From Echinicola shivajiensis (lineage in GTDB: Bacteria; Bacteroidota; Bacteroidia; Cytophagales; Cyclobacteriaceae), in NCBI RefSeq assembly GCF_018642165.1, contig NZ_JAHHZM010000003.1:1-64000 (forward strand): DNA of 64,000 nucleotides, read 5' to 3'. A program made the translations under genes and the position numbers. The notes beneath the pieces are model-generated. The model was not told the origin of the DNA and ran no database searches. It worked only from the letters and a program-made list of their open reading frames with translations. This document shows, one piece after another, positions 63,638 to 64,000 of the stretch (within the stretch, counting starts at the first letter, position 1; each line of letters begins with the position of its first letter).

Positions 63638-64000
63638 TTAATAGCCGGTGGCTAGTTGTAAGCCCAAAACAATAAATACTATTCCTGATAATTTTTTAAG
63701 CCAGCGATCGGCATTTGGACTTTCTTTGATCTTTGTGGAAAATGTCCCAGCAAAAAGGGTCAAGAGGCTATACCAAATGCAGCCGATCAGGGCATAGGTT
63801 AATCCAAGCTGAAAGAAGGGAAAAGGATCCTTTAAATTTTCTTGGTTTATAAACTGGGGAAACAGGGCCAAAAAGAACATGGCATTCTTGGGATTAAGTA
63901 TGTTGGTGATCAATCCATTTATAAAACTATTGTTTTTGCTTGAACTCTTAGAGGAGTTACTTTCAAGACTTATCATTGGCTCTTTGCTGATAATACTTGA
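63638..64000 (-). CDS. LysE/RhtB-family amino-acid exporter, C-terminal part
   Basis: The frame is open through the right edge of the window, so the gene continues beyond it; an ATG at 63976 is internal. The visible 121 residues hold the LysE-family hallmark NPKNAMFFLALFPQFI and three membrane helices, ending VFIVLGLQLATGY. Members export amino acids or homoserine lactones with proton exchange. No neighbour in the window clarifies the substrate. Confidence 0.82.
   Translation of the reverse strand, partial: SSIISKEPMISLESNSSKSSSKNNSFINGLITNILNPKNAMFFLALFPQFINQENLKDPFPFFQLGLTYALIGCIWYSLLTLFAGTFSTKIKESPNADRWLKKLSGIVFIVLGLQLATGY

Noticed and set aside
1-64000. tRNA, rRNA and CRISPR arrays
   Set aside because: No cloverleaf, rRNA-like stretch or regularly spaced direct repeats were noticed on reading; a covariance-model search was not possible.

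Overview
The window is a stretch of an AT-rich Bacteroidota chromosome. The evidence is four SusC/SusD outer-membrane uptake pairs, two FecI-type sigma / FecR-type anti-sigma pairs, a type IX secretion-associated PorP/SprF protein, and a few Bacteroidota-like TAnnTTTG promoter boxes. The gene content would suit an environmental, perhaps marine, Cytophagales such as Cyclobacteriaceae; this lineage is inferred, not shown. I saw no rRNA, tRNA or CRISPR array.

Positions 1-8.6 kb hold housekeeping and regulatory odds and ends: the tail of a PorP/SprF gene, decayed RadC and VIT-family fragments, two DinB-fold proteins, a DUF1003 membrane protein, a WYL regulator divergent from a DinB/small-protein operon with two TGACA-N6-TGTCA operators between them, a methyltransferase divergent from an AraC regulator, and a secreted sulfatase. 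Positions 8.9-18.6 kb hold a sigma/anti-sigma/SusCD locus followed by three exported phosphodiester-cleaving enzymes: a glycerophosphodiesterase and two endonuclease/exonuclease/phosphatase (EEP) proteins.

Positions 19.2-36.5 kb look like one regulon under a LacI-family repressor or activator. A SusCD pair leads a run of genes for a Tat-exported enolase-superfamily enzyme, a gluconate-dehydrogenase-like subunit with its GMC oxidoreductase, a PQQ-type sugar dehydrogenase fused to cytochrome c, an Nramp-fold transporter without its metal-binding motifs, an epimerase, a DHDPS-family lyase and an M20 amidohydrolase. A convergent Gfo/Idh/MocA oxidoreductase follows. The perfect palindrome CGGGAACGTTCCCG lies 88 bp before the SusC start and 89 bp before the oxidoreductase start, with the same downstream promoter layout, tying both transcription units together. 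I read this as a largely periplasmic oxidative catabolic pathway of unknown substrate.

Positions 37.0-49.1 kb are a second AraC-regulated locus: PhyH-type dioxygenase, TIM-barrel sugar isomerase, RhaT-like permease, SusCD and a GH106 alpha-L-rhamnosidase, pointing to rhamnosyl glycans. Positions 49.1-50.3 kb are a small gene graveyard. Positions 50.3-60.7 kb repeat the sigma/anti-sigma/SusCD logic with a DUF1735-F5/8C lipoprotein, a third EEP enzyme and a Tat-exported metallophosphoesterase, so two loci in this window appear devoted to phosphoester-containing substrates. The end holds a decayed IS1595-type transposase, a DoxX-DsrE-TlpA redox/sulfur operon with a small exported protein, and part of a LysE-family exporter.
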